Below are positions 41,964 to 50,097 of a DNA stretch of 64,000 nt, piece by piece. The stretch is from Streptomyces viridiviolaceus (lineage in GTDB: Bacteria; Actinomycetota; Actinomycetes; Streptomycetales; Streptomycetaceae), in NCBI RefSeq assembly GCF_014650995.1, contig NZ_BMWA01000013.1, forward strand, positions 1-64,000, read 5' to 3'. Position numbers and translations under genes: made by a program. How positions within the stretch are numbered: the stretch's first letter is position 1; each line of letters opens with the position of its first letter. The notes beneath the pieces are model-generated. The model did no database searches. It was not told the origin of the DNA and was given only the letters and a program-made list of their open reading frames with translations.

Positions 41964-42598
41964 CGCCCTCGCCGGCGACGGGTGCCGCACCGGCCGTCAG
42001 ACCCGTCCGCAGACGCGTCCGACGTGTGCTCCCCCTCCTGCTCGCGACCGCATTCCCGCTCTCGGCCTGCGGCATCCCCGAGACCGGCGTGGTCGAAGCG
42101 GGGGAACCCGCCACCGGTGTCCAGGATCCGGCCGGTGCCACCGCCGCGGCCCGGAACCCGAGCCCCGCCGTGCCCGTCGACGCGGTCCCGCTCTACTTCG
42201 TCATGGACGGGTCCCTGGTGTCGGTGACCCGGCCGGTGCAGGGCTCCGCCGAGCCCGTGAGCGCCGTGCTGATGGTCTTCAAGGGCCCGACCGTGCAGGA
42301 ACGCGAGGACGGGCTCGCGACCGAGCTGCCGCGGGTCAGGACGACGCCGACGATACGGATCGACGGCGGCACGGTCTCCATCGAGCTGCCGCCGGACCTG
42401 GGAGCGCTGAACGACACGGCCATCGACCAGCTGGCCTGCACGGCCGCCGCGGCACGTCTGCACCAGGACCCCGACCTGGCCGTCGCTCAGGTGACCGTGG
42501 AGCAGCCGGACGGCCGGCTGGCGGGAAGGTCCAGCGACAACTGCCCGGATCTGCGGGCCGCTCGCGCCACCGTCACGGTCCCGCCGGCGCCCCGCTGA
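41960..42598 (+). CDS. GerMN-domain lipoprotein
   Basis: A 212-aa lipoprotein: arginine-rich n-region, hydrophobic core (VLPLLLATAFPL) and lipobox LSAC (Cys about 36). A GerMN domain occupies about residues 75-165 (VPLYFVMDGSLVSVTRPV, VLMVFKGPTVQEREDGLATELP, VSIELPPDLGALNDTAIDQLACT). Similar domains occur in LpqB, the accessory lipoprotein of MtrAB. Overlap ATGA with the kinase gene implies it modulates that sensor at the outer membrane face. It ends 18 bp from the convergent SDR gene. Confidence 0.88.
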   Translation: MTPSPATGAAPAVRPVRRRVRRVLPLLLATAFPLSACGIPETGVVEAGEPATGVQDPAGATAAARNPSPAVPVDAVPLYFVMDGSLVSVTRPVQGSAEPVSAVLMVFKGPTVQEREDGLATELPRVRTTPTIRIDGGTVSIELPPDLGALNDTAIDQLACTAAAARLHQDPDLAVAQVTVEQPDGRLAGRSSDNCPDLRAARATVTVPPAPR

Positions 42599-42616
42599 CC
42601 GGGGAGGGCATCGTGG

Positions 42617-43372
42617 TCACATGTGGGTGCCGCCGTCGATGCGCAGCTCGGTGCCGGTGACGAAGGCGCCGTCGTCCGAGGCGAGCATGGCGACGACGCC
42701 GGCCACCGCCGAGGGGTCCGCGAAGCCCTCGCCGAGGGCCGGGGCCAGCTTGGTGAACAGGCTCATGTCGGCGTCCGCCGGCAGCCCGGGGTCCGCGGTC
42801 ATGCCGCTGGCGATGCTGCCGGGCGCGACGCACACGGCGCGCAGTCCCCGCCGTGCGTACTCGATCGCGACGGCATGGGTGAAGGACTGGATGCCGCCCT
42901 TCGTCGCGGCGTAGGCGGCCATGTAGGGATGGGCGAACGAGGCCGACGTGGAGCTGAAGTTGACCACCACGCCGGCGCCGTCGGCCAGCAGTGCGGGCAG
43001 TGCCTCACGGGTCACCAGGAACGAACCCGTGAGGTTGACGGCGATCACCCTGTTCCACAGGTCCAGTGTCATCCGCTCGGTGTGCTCGGACCGCAGGATG
43101 CCGGCCGCGTTGACCAGGACGTCCAGGCCCCCGAGGTCCGACACGGCCGCGGTGACGCCGTCCCGTACTGCGGACTCGTCCGAGACGTCCATCACCCTGG
43201 TGCGCAGGCGGTCGGCCCGCCGGCCGAGGGCGGCGGTCTCCTCGAGGCCGGCGTCCGAGACGTCGGCGGCGACGACGGCCGCGCCTTCGTCGAGGAGCCT
43301 CAGCACCGTCGCCCGGCCGATGCCCGATCCGGCACCGGTGACCAGTACCCGTCGTCCTGCGAAGCGGTCCAT
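42617..43372 (-). CDS. SDR-family oxidoreductase
   Basis: A 251-aa classical SDR: cofactor motif TGAGSGIG (residues 12-19), ADVSD for NAD preference, VNAAGILRSEH, catalytic NFSSTSASFAHPYMAAYAATKGG (Ser, Tyr and Lys intact) and the C-terminal GTELRIDGGTHM. It is the last gene of the HsaA-like/KstD-like/SDR/SDR series on this strand, 50 bp after the preceding SDR gene. A hydroxysteroid or alcohol dehydrogenase role is suggested by the neighbours only. ATG 43372 is preceded by GGGAG. Confidence 0.88.
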   Translation of the reverse strand: MDRFAGRRVLVTGAGSGIGRATVLRLLDEGAAVVAADVSDAGLEETAALGRRADRLRTRVMDVSDESAVRDGVTAAVSDLGGLDVLVNAAGILRSEHTERMTLDLWNRVIAVNLTGSFLVTREALPALLADGAGVVVNFSSTSASFAHPYMAAYAATKGGIQSFTHAVAIEYARRGLRAVCVAPGSIASGMTADPGLPADADMSLFTKLAPALGEGFADPSAVAGVVAMLASDDGAFVTGTELRIDGGTHM

Positions 43373-43422
43373 GGGTGTTCTCCCTGTCGTCGGTCGGGAC
43401 ACCGGACGGAGCGTCGGGCGTG

Positions 43423-44190
43423 TCAATGGCGGTCCCGTTGCGCGAACACCGGTCCGGCGGTCCAGCCGCCGTCGACGGCCAGCTCGGCGCCGGTGACGTA
43501 GGAGGCGGCGTCCGACAGGAGGAAGGTGACCGCGTCGGCGACCTCGACCGCTTCGCCGACCCTCGCCATGGGTGCGGCGGGGAAGTTGCCGTCGCCCTGC
43601 CGGATTCCGACACCGACCGTCATCGGGGTGTAGATCATGCCGGGATGCACGGAGTTGACCCGGATCCGGTCGGTGCCGAGTTCCACCGCCGCCACCTTGG
43701 TGAGTCCCCGTACGCCCCACTTGGCCGCTCCGTACCCGGCGGTCAGGCCCAGTCCCGTCAGGCCGGCGGCGGAGGATATGTTGACGATGGAGCCGCCGCC
43801 GTGCTCCTTCATCACCGGTATCACGGTGCGCATGCCGAGGAAGACGCCGGTCAGGTTGATGTCGACGACGCGGCGGAAGGCGTCGGCCGACTGCTCCTCC
43901 AGCAGGTGCGAGCCGCCCGAGACGCCCGCGTTGTTGACCAGCCCGTCGACTCCGCCGAACTCGTCGACGGCGAAGGCGACGACGCGCCTCCAGCCGTCCT
44001 CGGAGGTGACGTCGTGCCGGAGGAAGCGCACGTCGTGGCCGAGCTCCTCGGCCACGGCCCGGCCCTCCTCCTCGCGTACGTCGGTGAGGACCACGCGCGC
44101 GCCGGCCTCGACGGCTGCCCGGACGGCGGCCGTCCCGAGCCCTCGCGCGCCGCCCGTGACGATCACCGTCCTGCCGTGAAGACTCGACAC
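43423..44190 (-). CDS. SDR-family oxidoreductase (hydroxysteroid-dehydrogenase-like)
   Basis: A 255-aa SDR with TGGARGLG, DVTSEDGW, VNNAGVSGGSH, active-site VNISSAAGLTGLGLTAGYGAAKWG (Ser-Tyr-Lys intact) and VTGAELAVDGGWTAG at the end. It resembles 3-alpha/20-beta-hydroxysteroid dehydrogenases of actinomycetes in its core (GGARGLG with HPGMIYTPM), which fits the upstream KstD-like gene. The GTG at 44190 follows GAGGAG. It forms a likely operon with the following SDR. The true substrate cannot be read from sequence. Confidence 0.87.
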   Translation of the reverse strand: MSSLHGRTVIVTGGARGLGTAAVRAAVEAGARVVLTDVREEEGRAVAEELGHDVRFLRHDVTSEDGWRRVVAFAVDEFGGVDGLVNNAGVSGGSHLLEEQSADAFRRVVDINLTGVFLGMRTVIPVMKEHGGGSIVNISSAAGLTGLGLTAGYGAAKWGVRGLTKVAAVELGTDRIRVNSVHPGMIYTPMTVGVGIRQGDGNFPAAPMARVGEAVEVADAVTFLLSDAASYVTGAELAVDGGWTAGPVFAQRDRH

Positions 44191-44372
44191 CCTGTGCTCT
44201 CCTCGTCGTGAACTCGTTGCGGCTGCCGGGCTCGTGGGACCGTACGGCGGCCTGCCACGGGCGGCAACGACGTCCTCCCGCTGAGTGGGATCCACGTGGT
44301 CCTCCGGCAGTGGCGTGAGCGGCTCGTCCCGCACTTCCGCGCCCTCGACGAGCGGGACGGTCGATGACCGGG

Positions 44373-46058
44373 TCAACGGTCGGACAGGGCGTCGGCGATG
44401 TGGTTGACGGCGATCCAGCTGAAGGTCATGGCCGGGCCGATGGTCGCGCCGGGTCCGGGGTAGGTGTCCCCCATCACCGCGGCGGAGACGTTGCCGGACG
44501 CGTACAGCCCCTCGATGGCGGAACCGTCCTCCCGCAGCACCCGCGCCCCGGCGTCGGTGACCGGGCCTCCCTTGGTGCCGATGTCCCCGGGCTGGATCGG
44601 GACGGCGTAGAAGGGAGCCTTCCGCAGCGGGGCCAGGTTGGGGTTGGGGAGGGTGGGGTCGCCGTAGTAGCGGTCGTAGACGCTCTCGCCGCGCCGGAAG
44701 TCCTCGTCGTGGCCCCGGTCCGCGAAGTCGTTGAAGCGCTCCATGGTCGCGCGCAGCCGCTCGGCGGGGATGCCCGTCCCGGCGGCGAGAGCGTCGAGCG
44801 TGGGGGCCTTCTTGACGAAGCCGCTGTCGATCCACTTCTTCGGGAACGGCTGTCCCGGGAAGAGGCCCATGAAGAGGTAGCGCGCCTTGGAGGCCGCGTC
44901 GAGGATCAGCCAGGACGGCACGGTGGGGGCCGTGGCGGTGTGGTTCGCGTACATCGCGTCGACGAACTCGTGGTACGGGGCCGCTTCGTCGGCGTAGCGT
45001 TCGCCCGCCTGGTTCACGATGACCATGCCCGGGATGCCGCGGTCCGCGACGAGGAAGAAGGGCTTCCCGCCCGGCGGCACCGCCGACGGTGCTCCCCAGA
45101 CCTTGTCCATCAGGTCGACCGCCGCGCCGGCCTCGATCGCCATCTGGAGCGCGTCGCCGGTCTGCCCCTCGGCCGCGGACGTCCACGCGGTGGAGGTCGG
45201 CGCCGGGAGGTACTTCTCCCGCAGCGCCTGGCTGTGCGAGAAGCCGCCGGACGCCAGGACGACGCCGCCGGTGGCCCGTACGGTCGCCTCCTCGCCGTTC
45301 CGGCGGACCCGCACGCCGGTGACGGCGCCGTCCGGCCCGGTCACGAGTCCGGTGAGAGGGGTCGACAGCCACAGTTCACCGCCGAGTTCGTGGAGCGAGT
45401 ACCGCATCCTGGCCACCAGCGCCTCCCCGAGGGAGAGCAGCTTCTTCCCGGTCGCCAGGGCCTTGAGGGCGCGCAGGCCGACCTTCACGGACGTCCTGCG
45501 GCCCGCCCAGGTGCGCGCGACCATGTTGAGGTACCGGAAGTCGTGGGAGGTGATGGTCAGTCCGTACGTGGGCAGGCCCGCGCGCCGCATGGTGGCGCGC
45601 TGCTCCGGTGTGAGCCGGTTGAGGTCGAAGATCCGCGGTTCGACGGAACGTCCCTGCGGGCAGCCGCCGAGCCGCTCGGGGTAGTAGTCGGAGTAGCCGG
45701 GCGTGTGGACGAAGCGCACGGCCGTCTTCTCGTGGAACTCGCGCACCATGGACGGCCCGTGTTCGAGGTAGGCGTCCCTGCGCTCGGCCGGGACGCGGTC
45801 CCCGACGGTCGCGTCGAGATAGGCGCGGGCCTTCTCCGGGGTGTCGCCGACGCCGGCCGCGTCGAGGTGCAGGTTGTTCGGAACCCATATCGCGCCGCCC
45901 GACAGTGCGGTCGAGCCGCCGTAGCGGTCGGTCTTCTCGACCACGAGCGCGCTGAGTCCGCGCAGCCGGGCGGTGAGGGCGGCGGCCATTCCGGCCGCGC
46001 CGGACCCGATCACCACCACGTCGTAGGTGTGGTCCCAGGTGTCCCTTGTGTGTTTCAT
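44373..46058 (-). CDS. FAD-dependent 3-ketosteroid delta-1-dehydrogenase-like protein
   Basis: A 561-aa flavoprotein of the fumarate reductase/KstD family, which in KstD desaturates ring A of 3-ketosteroids. FAD motifs: VVVIGSGAAGMAAALTARLRG and DRYGGSTALSGGAIWVPNN. Steroid-type features include PGYSDYYPERLGG (tyrosines near residue 120), NQAGERYADEAAPYHEF, PFYAVPIQPGDIGTKGG and GATIGPAMTFSWIAVNHIA. These fit KstD and its relatives better than fumarate reductases. ATG 46058. Flanked by an HsaA-like monooxygenase gene (181 bp upstream) and two SDR genes, it appears to be part of a steroid-like oxidation set. Related 3-ketosteroid or terpenoid substrates remain possible. Confidence 0.82.
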   Translation of the reverse strand: MKHTRDTWDHTYDVVVIGSGAAGMAAALTARLRGLSALVVEKTDRYGGSTALSGGAIWVPNNLHLDAAGVGDTPEKARAYLDATVGDRVPAERRDAYLEHGPSMVREFHEKTAVRFVHTPGYSDYYPERLGGCPQGRSVEPRIFDLNRLTPEQRATMRRAGLPTYGLTITSHDFRYLNMVARTWAGRRTSVKVGLRALKALATGKKLLSLGEALVARMRYSLHELGGELWLSTPLTGLVTGPDGAVTGVRVRRNGEEATVRATGGVVLASGGFSHSQALREKYLPAPTSTAWTSAAEGQTGDALQMAIEAGAAVDLMDKVWGAPSAVPPGGKPFFLVADRGIPGMVIVNQAGERYADEAAPYHEFVDAMYANHTATAPTVPSWLILDAASKARYLFMGLFPGQPFPKKWIDSGFVKKAPTLDALAAGTGIPAERLRATMERFNDFADRGHDEDFRRGESVYDRYYGDPTLPNPNLAPLRKAPFYAVPIQPGDIGTKGGPVTDAGARVLREDGSAIEGLYASGNVSAAVMGDTYPGPGATIGPAMTFSWIAVNHIADALSDR

Positions 46059-46239
46059 CGCTTCTGCCTCGTCGTGTCGGGGTCGTCCCGGCTCGCGCCC
46101 CACGGGGCACGGACCGGGACGTGGCCGGGGTGGCCGCGGCGGTGGCGGTGCCCGGGTCGGGCACCCGGACGTCGAGGGAGGCGCGCGGTCGCTCCCCGGG
46201 AGGCCGACTCGTGACCGGCGTCCGTCACCTCGGCTCCTG

Positions 46240-47409
46240 TCAGAGCATCGTGTCCTGGATGTCGAGGCCGAGGGCGCCCTGGCCGTAGAGGAGCAGGGCG
46301 CGCTCGGGGTCGTTGGCGGCGTGTCCGCGGCCGGTGTGCGCATCGCGCCAGGCCCGCTGCACCGGGTCGGGACCGGTGCGCATGGTGTTGCCGCCGGCGT
46401 TCTCCACGAGCAGGTCGACCGCCGCGACACAGCGCTCGGTGGCGAGCACCTGGTCGCGGCGGGCCCGGGCGCGCAGGTGCGTCGGCGGGTCCTCGCCACG
46501 CCGGGCGCAGGCGTACAGCTCCTCGATGTTCCGGCGCAACTGGAGCCAGGAGGCGTCGACGTTGCTCGCCGCCCGGGCGATGCGCACCTGCGCGAACGGG
46601 TCCTCGGCGACCTTCTGTCCGTAGGAGACCCGGAACCGCTTCCTGGTGGCGTCGAGGTAGGACTCGCAGGCGCCCTCGGCGATGCCGACGATCGGGGTGG
46701 AGATGGTGGTGGTGAACACCGTCGCGTACGGCAGCCGGTACAGCGGTTCCCGGTTCAGCTCCTGCCCAGGCGCCCTGAGCGCCGTCACGGGGCCGAAGCT
46801 CAGCGCCCGGTGTTCGGGCACGAGGACGTCGTCGAGCACGATGTCGTTGCTGCCGGTGCCGCGGAGCCCGACGGTGTCCCACACGGGGTCGACCGTGTAC
46901 TGCGCCCGCGGCACGAGGAAGGTGCGCATGTCCAGCGGTGCGCCGTCCTCGCCGAGGACGAGGCCGCCGAGCAGCGCCCAGTCGGCGTGGTCGCAGCCCG
47001 AGGAGAAGTGCCAGCGCCCGGAGATCCGGAACCCTCCGTCGGCGGGCGTGACCGTCCCGGTCGGTGCGTAGGAGGACGCGATCCTCGTCGTGGGGTCGGC
47101 GCCCCACACCTCCTCCTGCGCCTTCGGGTCGAAGAGGGCGACGTGCCAGGGGTGGACGCCGAGGACGGAGGCGACCCAACCGGTGGAGCCGCAGGCCCTG
47201 GCGATCTCCTTGACCGCCTCGTAGAAGATCACGGGGTCCACCGCGTGGCCGCCGTGCGCACGGGGCTGCAGGAGGCGGAAGAACCCGGTGTCCTCGATCT
47301 CCTTGATCGAGGCGTCGGGGACCCGGCGCAGTTCCTCGGCTTCGGCGGCGCGCTCACGCAGCGTCGGGGCGAGTTCCCGTACGGCGGCGAGGACCTCTCG
47401 GTGGCTCAT
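46240..47409 (-). CDS. HsaA-like flavin-dependent monooxygenase (acyl-CoA dehydrogenase fold)
   Basis: A 389-aa group D flavin monooxygenase. In steroid catabolism HsaA, with the reductase HsaB, hydroxylates 3-HSA to a catechol. The sequence matches in length and in blocks such as TGFFRLLQPRAHGGHAVDPV, ACGSTGWVASVLGVHPWHVALF, GFRISGRWHFSSGCDHADW, DTVGLRGTGSNDIVLDDV and the end GLDIQDTML. No HsaB reductase or ring-cleavage dioxygenase is in the window, so its electron donor must lie elsewhere, or it hydroxylates a different phenol. It is the first gene of the reverse-strand series and divergent from the IclR regulator across two palindromes. Confidence 0.83.
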   Translation of the reverse strand: MSHREVLAAVRELAPTLRERAAEAEELRRVPDASIKEIEDTGFFRLLQPRAHGGHAVDPVIFYEAVKEIARACGSTGWVASVLGVHPWHVALFDPKAQEEVWGADPTTRIASSYAPTGTVTPADGGFRISGRWHFSSGCDHADWALLGGLVLGEDGAPLDMRTFLVPRAQYTVDPVWDTVGLRGTGSNDIVLDDVLVPEHRALSFGPVTALRAPGQELNREPLYRLPYATVFTTTISTPIVGIAEGACESYLDATRKRFRVSYGQKVAEDPFAQVRIARAASNVDASWLQLRRNIEELYACARRGEDPPTHLRARARRDQVLATERCVAAVDLLVENAGGNTMRTGPDPVQRAWRDAHTGRGHAANDPERALLLYGQGALGLDIQDTML

Positions 47410-47468
47410 GGCGGCCTCTCTCGGGTCGAGGTGCGGAGGTGGGAAAGTGCCATGAACCTACGGCTTGT

Positions 47469-47485
47469 TATTTCGGAACGAAATA
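47469..47485. promoter_or_regulatory. IclR-type palindrome 1
   Basis: TATTTCG (47469-47475) and CGAAATA (47479-47485) form a perfect inverted repeat with a 3-nt spacer in the hsaA-like/iclR divergent region. It fits the TTTCG-n3-CGAAA-like shape seen for IclR-family operators. Confidence 0.7.
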
Positions 47486-47488
47486 CAG

Positions 47489-47509
47489 GGTTCCCACTGA
47501 GCGGGAACC
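47489..47509. promoter_or_regulatory. Palindrome 2 in the divergent region
   Basis: GGTTCCC (47489-47495) and GGGAACC (47503-47509) pair perfectly with a 7-nt spacer, 4 bp from palindrome 1. A second operator, or a site for a different regulator. Confidence 0.55.
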
Positions 47510-47604
47510 GTGGCAACCTCTCGACAACGCCAGGAGACATGGCCGAAACCCGTGGTTTCCCCTGGGTCTCCCCATGCCCGCCCCTCTCCTCGGAGGAGTC
47601 GCCG

Positions 47605-48528
47605 ATGGCAGTGCAGCCCGTCCACCCCGCCGGCCGCGAGGTCCAGCCGCCCCCGTCACTGCTGGAGAAGGCGGCCCTGGTCCTCAGCGCCTTCCAGGGG
47701 TCGACGCCACGACTGACGCTCACGGAGGTGGTGAACCGCTCGGGGCTCCCCCGCTCCTCCGCGCACCGCATCCTCGACCAGCTCGTGCAGCTGCGCTGGC
47801 TGGATCGGGACGGTCGCCACTACTGCCTCGGCATGCGGATGCTGGAGCTCGGCGCGATGGCCTCGCACCACAACCGGCTGCGCAGGGCGGCCCTGCCCCA
47901 TCTGCACGCACTGCACGAGAAGTTGGGTCACGTGGTGCACCTCGCCGTCATCGACGGGCCCGAGGTGGTGTACCTGGAGCGGATCTCCGGCGCCGCCGAC
48001 TCGTCCGTGCCGTCCCGCATCGGCGGGAGGCAGCCGGCGTACTGCACCGGCACGGGCAAGGCGATCCTCGCCTTCAGCGAGCCCTCTCTGGTGACGGAGG
48101 TGGTGCGGTCCGGGCTGCGGCCGCGTACCCCGTACACCATCACGCGTCCCGCCTACTTCGCCCAGGAGCTGGCCCGGATCCGCGAGCGCGGTGTGGCGTT
48201 CGACCGGGAGGAGGCGTTCCGGGGTGTGGCGTGTGTGGCGGCACCGCTGCGCGGTGCGGGGCGCGCGATCGCGTCGATCTCGGTCTGCGGGAACGGCACG
48301 CACCGCGAACTGGAGCGGATGGCTCCCGCGGTGGCCGGCACCGCGCGGGCCGTGTGGGCCTCGCTGTACGGGCCGGGGCGCGCGGCCCTCGGTCGCGGGC
48401 CGTCGCGCACAGCGGCACGGCAGGCGGTGGCCGCCGGGGCGCAGGACGACCCGCACACCGCGGAGGTCATGAACCGGGCGGAGGTGGACACCATGATGTC
48501 CTGGATGCGCTTCGCGGAGTGGATGTAG
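47605..48528 (+). CDS. IclR-family transcriptional regulator
   Basis: A 307-aa regulator: winged helix-turn-helix (LTLTEVVNRSGLPRSSAHRI, residues about 35-55) and an IclR effector domain (HVVHLAVIDGPEVVYLERISG, GGRQPAYCTGTGKAILAF, FDREEAFRGVACVAAPLRG, ISVCGNGTHRELERM). It should control the divergent monooxygenase series in response to an aromatic or steroid-derived ligand. The ATG at 47605 lies 7 nt after GGAGGAG; the long open frame upstream is a shadow. The C-terminal 40 residues (HTAEVMNRAEVDTMMSWMRF) extend beyond the usual IclR end. Confidence 0.92.
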   Translation: MAVQPVHPAGREVQPPPSLLEKAALVLSAFQGSTPRLTLTEVVNRSGLPRSSAHRILDQLVQLRWLDRDGRHYCLGMRMLELGAMASHHNRLRRAALPHLHALHEKLGHVVHLAVIDGPEVVYLERISGAADSSVPSRIGGRQPAYCTGTGKAILAFSEPSLVTEVVRSGLRPRTPYTITRPAYFAQELARIRERGVAFDREEAFRGVACVAAPLRGAGRAIASISVCGNGTHRELERMAPAVAGTARAVWASLYGPGRAALGRGPSRTAARQAVAAGAQDDPHTAEVMNRAEVDTMMSWMRFAEWM

Positions 48529-48607
48529 GGCCGGTACGGCGCGCGTGAGGCTCCCCGGCAGCGGTGGGTGACGGGGGCGCCTCGGTGCGCAGCAGGTCAG
48601 GCCGCGG

Positions 48608-49222
48608 TCAGTTCCGCAGCGCGATGCCGTCCAGGACCATGGAGAGGTACTGGCGGGCGATCTCCTCCGGGCTGTGCTGTCCGCCCGGCCGGTACCAGGA
48701 GGCGGCGACCCAGACGGTGTCGCGCACGAAGCGGTAGGTGAGCCGGATGTCGAGGTCGGCGCGGAAGACCCCGGCGGCGACTCCGCGCTCCAGCGTGCTG
48801 AGCCATGCCTTCTCGAACTTCCGCTGCGAGTCGGAGAGATAGGCGAAGCGGTCGTGCGCGGAGAGGTGCCTGGACTCCTTCTGGTAGATCGACACCGCGG
48901 CGCCGTGCCGGTCGATCTGCCGGAAGGACTCGGTCACGAGCGCCTCGATGGTCTCCCTGGGCCCGAGCCCGGCGGCGAGGACCATGTCGTACCCCGCCCA
49001 GAGCTCGTCCAGGAAGGCGGAGAGGATCTCGTCCAGCATCGACTCCTTGGAGTCGAAGTGGTAGTAGAGGCTGCCCGCCAGCATGCCGGCGGCGTCCGCG
49101 ATCTTCCGGACGGTGGTGGCGTTGTAGCCCTGAGCGGCGAACACCTCGCCGGCGATGGCGAGGATCTCCTCTCGGCGCTCGGGCGACGGCTTCATCGTGG
49201 GCTTCTTGCTGCTGTTCGGCAC
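48608..49222 (-). CDS. TetR-family regulator, KstR2-like
   Basis: A 204-aa TetR repressor. The HTH region (VFAAQGYNATTVRKIADAAGMLAGSLYYHF) and the ligand domain (IYQKESRHLS, RLTYRFVRDTVWVAASWYRPGG, ARQYLSMVLDGI) closely resemble mycobacterial KstR2, which controls genes for degradation of steroid C and D rings in response to a CoA thioester. Start GTG 49222 is preceded by GAGAATGAG; ATG 49195 is also possible. It converges on the IclR gene. Its targets may include the nearby steroid-like set. The assignment to KstR2 function is inference from similarity. Confidence 0.85.
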   Translation of the reverse strand: MPNSSKKPTMKPSPERREEILAIAGEVFAAQGYNATTVRKIADAAGMLAGSLYYHFDSKESMLDEILSAFLDELWAGYDMVLAAGLGPRETIEALVTESFRQIDRHGAAVSIYQKESRHLSAHDRFAYLSDSQRKFEKAWLSTLERGVAAGVFRADLDIRLTYRFVRDTVWVAASWYRPGGQHSPEEIARQYLSMVLDGIALRN

Positions 49223-49334
49223 GGACTCATTCTCGCCCGGCAGCCGGGAGCACCGGCGCGCGGCCGCTCGACGGAGCGCCGGCCCGGAGCGGGTGCGATC
49301 CGGTCGGCACCGTGCCGGTGTACTCCCCCGGGGC

Positions 49335-49967
49335 CTACGGTCGGGCCGTGCCGTCGCCGCCGGAGGCGAGCTGCTCGATGTCGGCGAGCATGGCGTCGGC
49401 CAGGTCCCGCTCCGATGCGTAGTAGCGTTCGGCCCACTTGAGGGTCAGCGCGGGATACGCCCACTCCTCCTTGTCCCGTGACCCCTCGGCGTCCGCCGCC
49501 GCGCGCCGCCGCATCCGCTCGGCGTACTCCCGGTGCCGGCCCAGCACGTCGCGCATCTGCTCCGGTTCCAGCAGGTGCCCGAGCCACAACCGCAGCATGA
49601 CGCCGTGTTTGAGCACCGGCGGCTCCACGGGCGCCTCGCGCGCCCAGGTGCGTACGGCCGCCAGGCCCTCGTCCGTCATCCGGTAGACCCGTTTGTCCCG
49701 GCTGCCCGTCTCCTGGGCCACCATCCGGGACGAGACGTAGCCGACTCGCTCCAGGCGCTTGAGTTCGCCGTAGATCTGGCTGAACGACGGGCTCCAGTAG
49801 AAGAAGCGCAGCGACCAGTCCGACCACTTCTTCAGGTCGTAGCCGGACAGCTCCTCCCCGAAGGAGAGCAGGCCCAGTACCGCCCAGCTGGTCGCCGGCA
49901 GTGACGGCCGCATCTCGTCGTCGTCCACGCCGGTGCGGTCCGTCTCGCTCTTCCTCTGGTCAGCCAT
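49335..49967 (-). CDS. PadR-family transcriptional regulator
   Basis: A 210-aa PadR regulator: winged helix (SWAVLGLLSFGEELSGYDLKKW, FSQIYGELKRLERVGYVSSRMV, RVYRMTDEGLAAVRTWA) and a C-terminal dimerisation helix domain (HGVMLRLWLGHLLEPEQMRDVL, WAERYYASERDLADAML). PadR proteins respond to phenolic acids or drugs. It lies 112 bp upstream of and in the same direction as the KstR2-like gene. The target is unknown. The ATG at 49967 has no strong ribosome-binding site. The 130 bp upstream of it contain no gene. Confidence 0.9.
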   Translation of the reverse strand: MADQRKSETDRTGVDDDEMRPSLPATSWAVLGLLSFGEELSGYDLKKWSDWSLRFFYWSPSFSQIYGELKRLERVGYVSSRMVAQETGSRDKRVYRMTDEGLAAVRTWAREAPVEPPVLKHGVMLRLWLGHLLEPEQMRDVLGRHREYAERMRRRAAADAEGSRDKEEWAYPALTLKWAERYYASERDLADAMLADIEQLASGGDGTARP

Positions 49968-50097
49968 ACGGGCAGTCTACGGAGCCGGGGAAGTGGCCTC
50001 GGCCGGGGCGGGGGCAGCACGGTGCGGGTTCTCCCACCGGACGGGACGCCGCGACGGCCAGGGCCGCGGACGGCGGTGGTTGCGGTGCGGGCATCCG

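Noticed and set aside
40385..42598. 737-codon plus-strand frame spanning the sensor kinase
   Set aside because: Only its last 212 codons (from 41960) are coding, for the GerMN lipoprotein. The upstream part is the kinase gene read out of frame.
44373..46058. Fumarate reductase flavoprotein
   Set aside because: The FAD domain is shared, but the SDYYPE, PGDIGTKGG and C-terminal motifs match KstD-type enzymes, and the neighbours are not respiratory.
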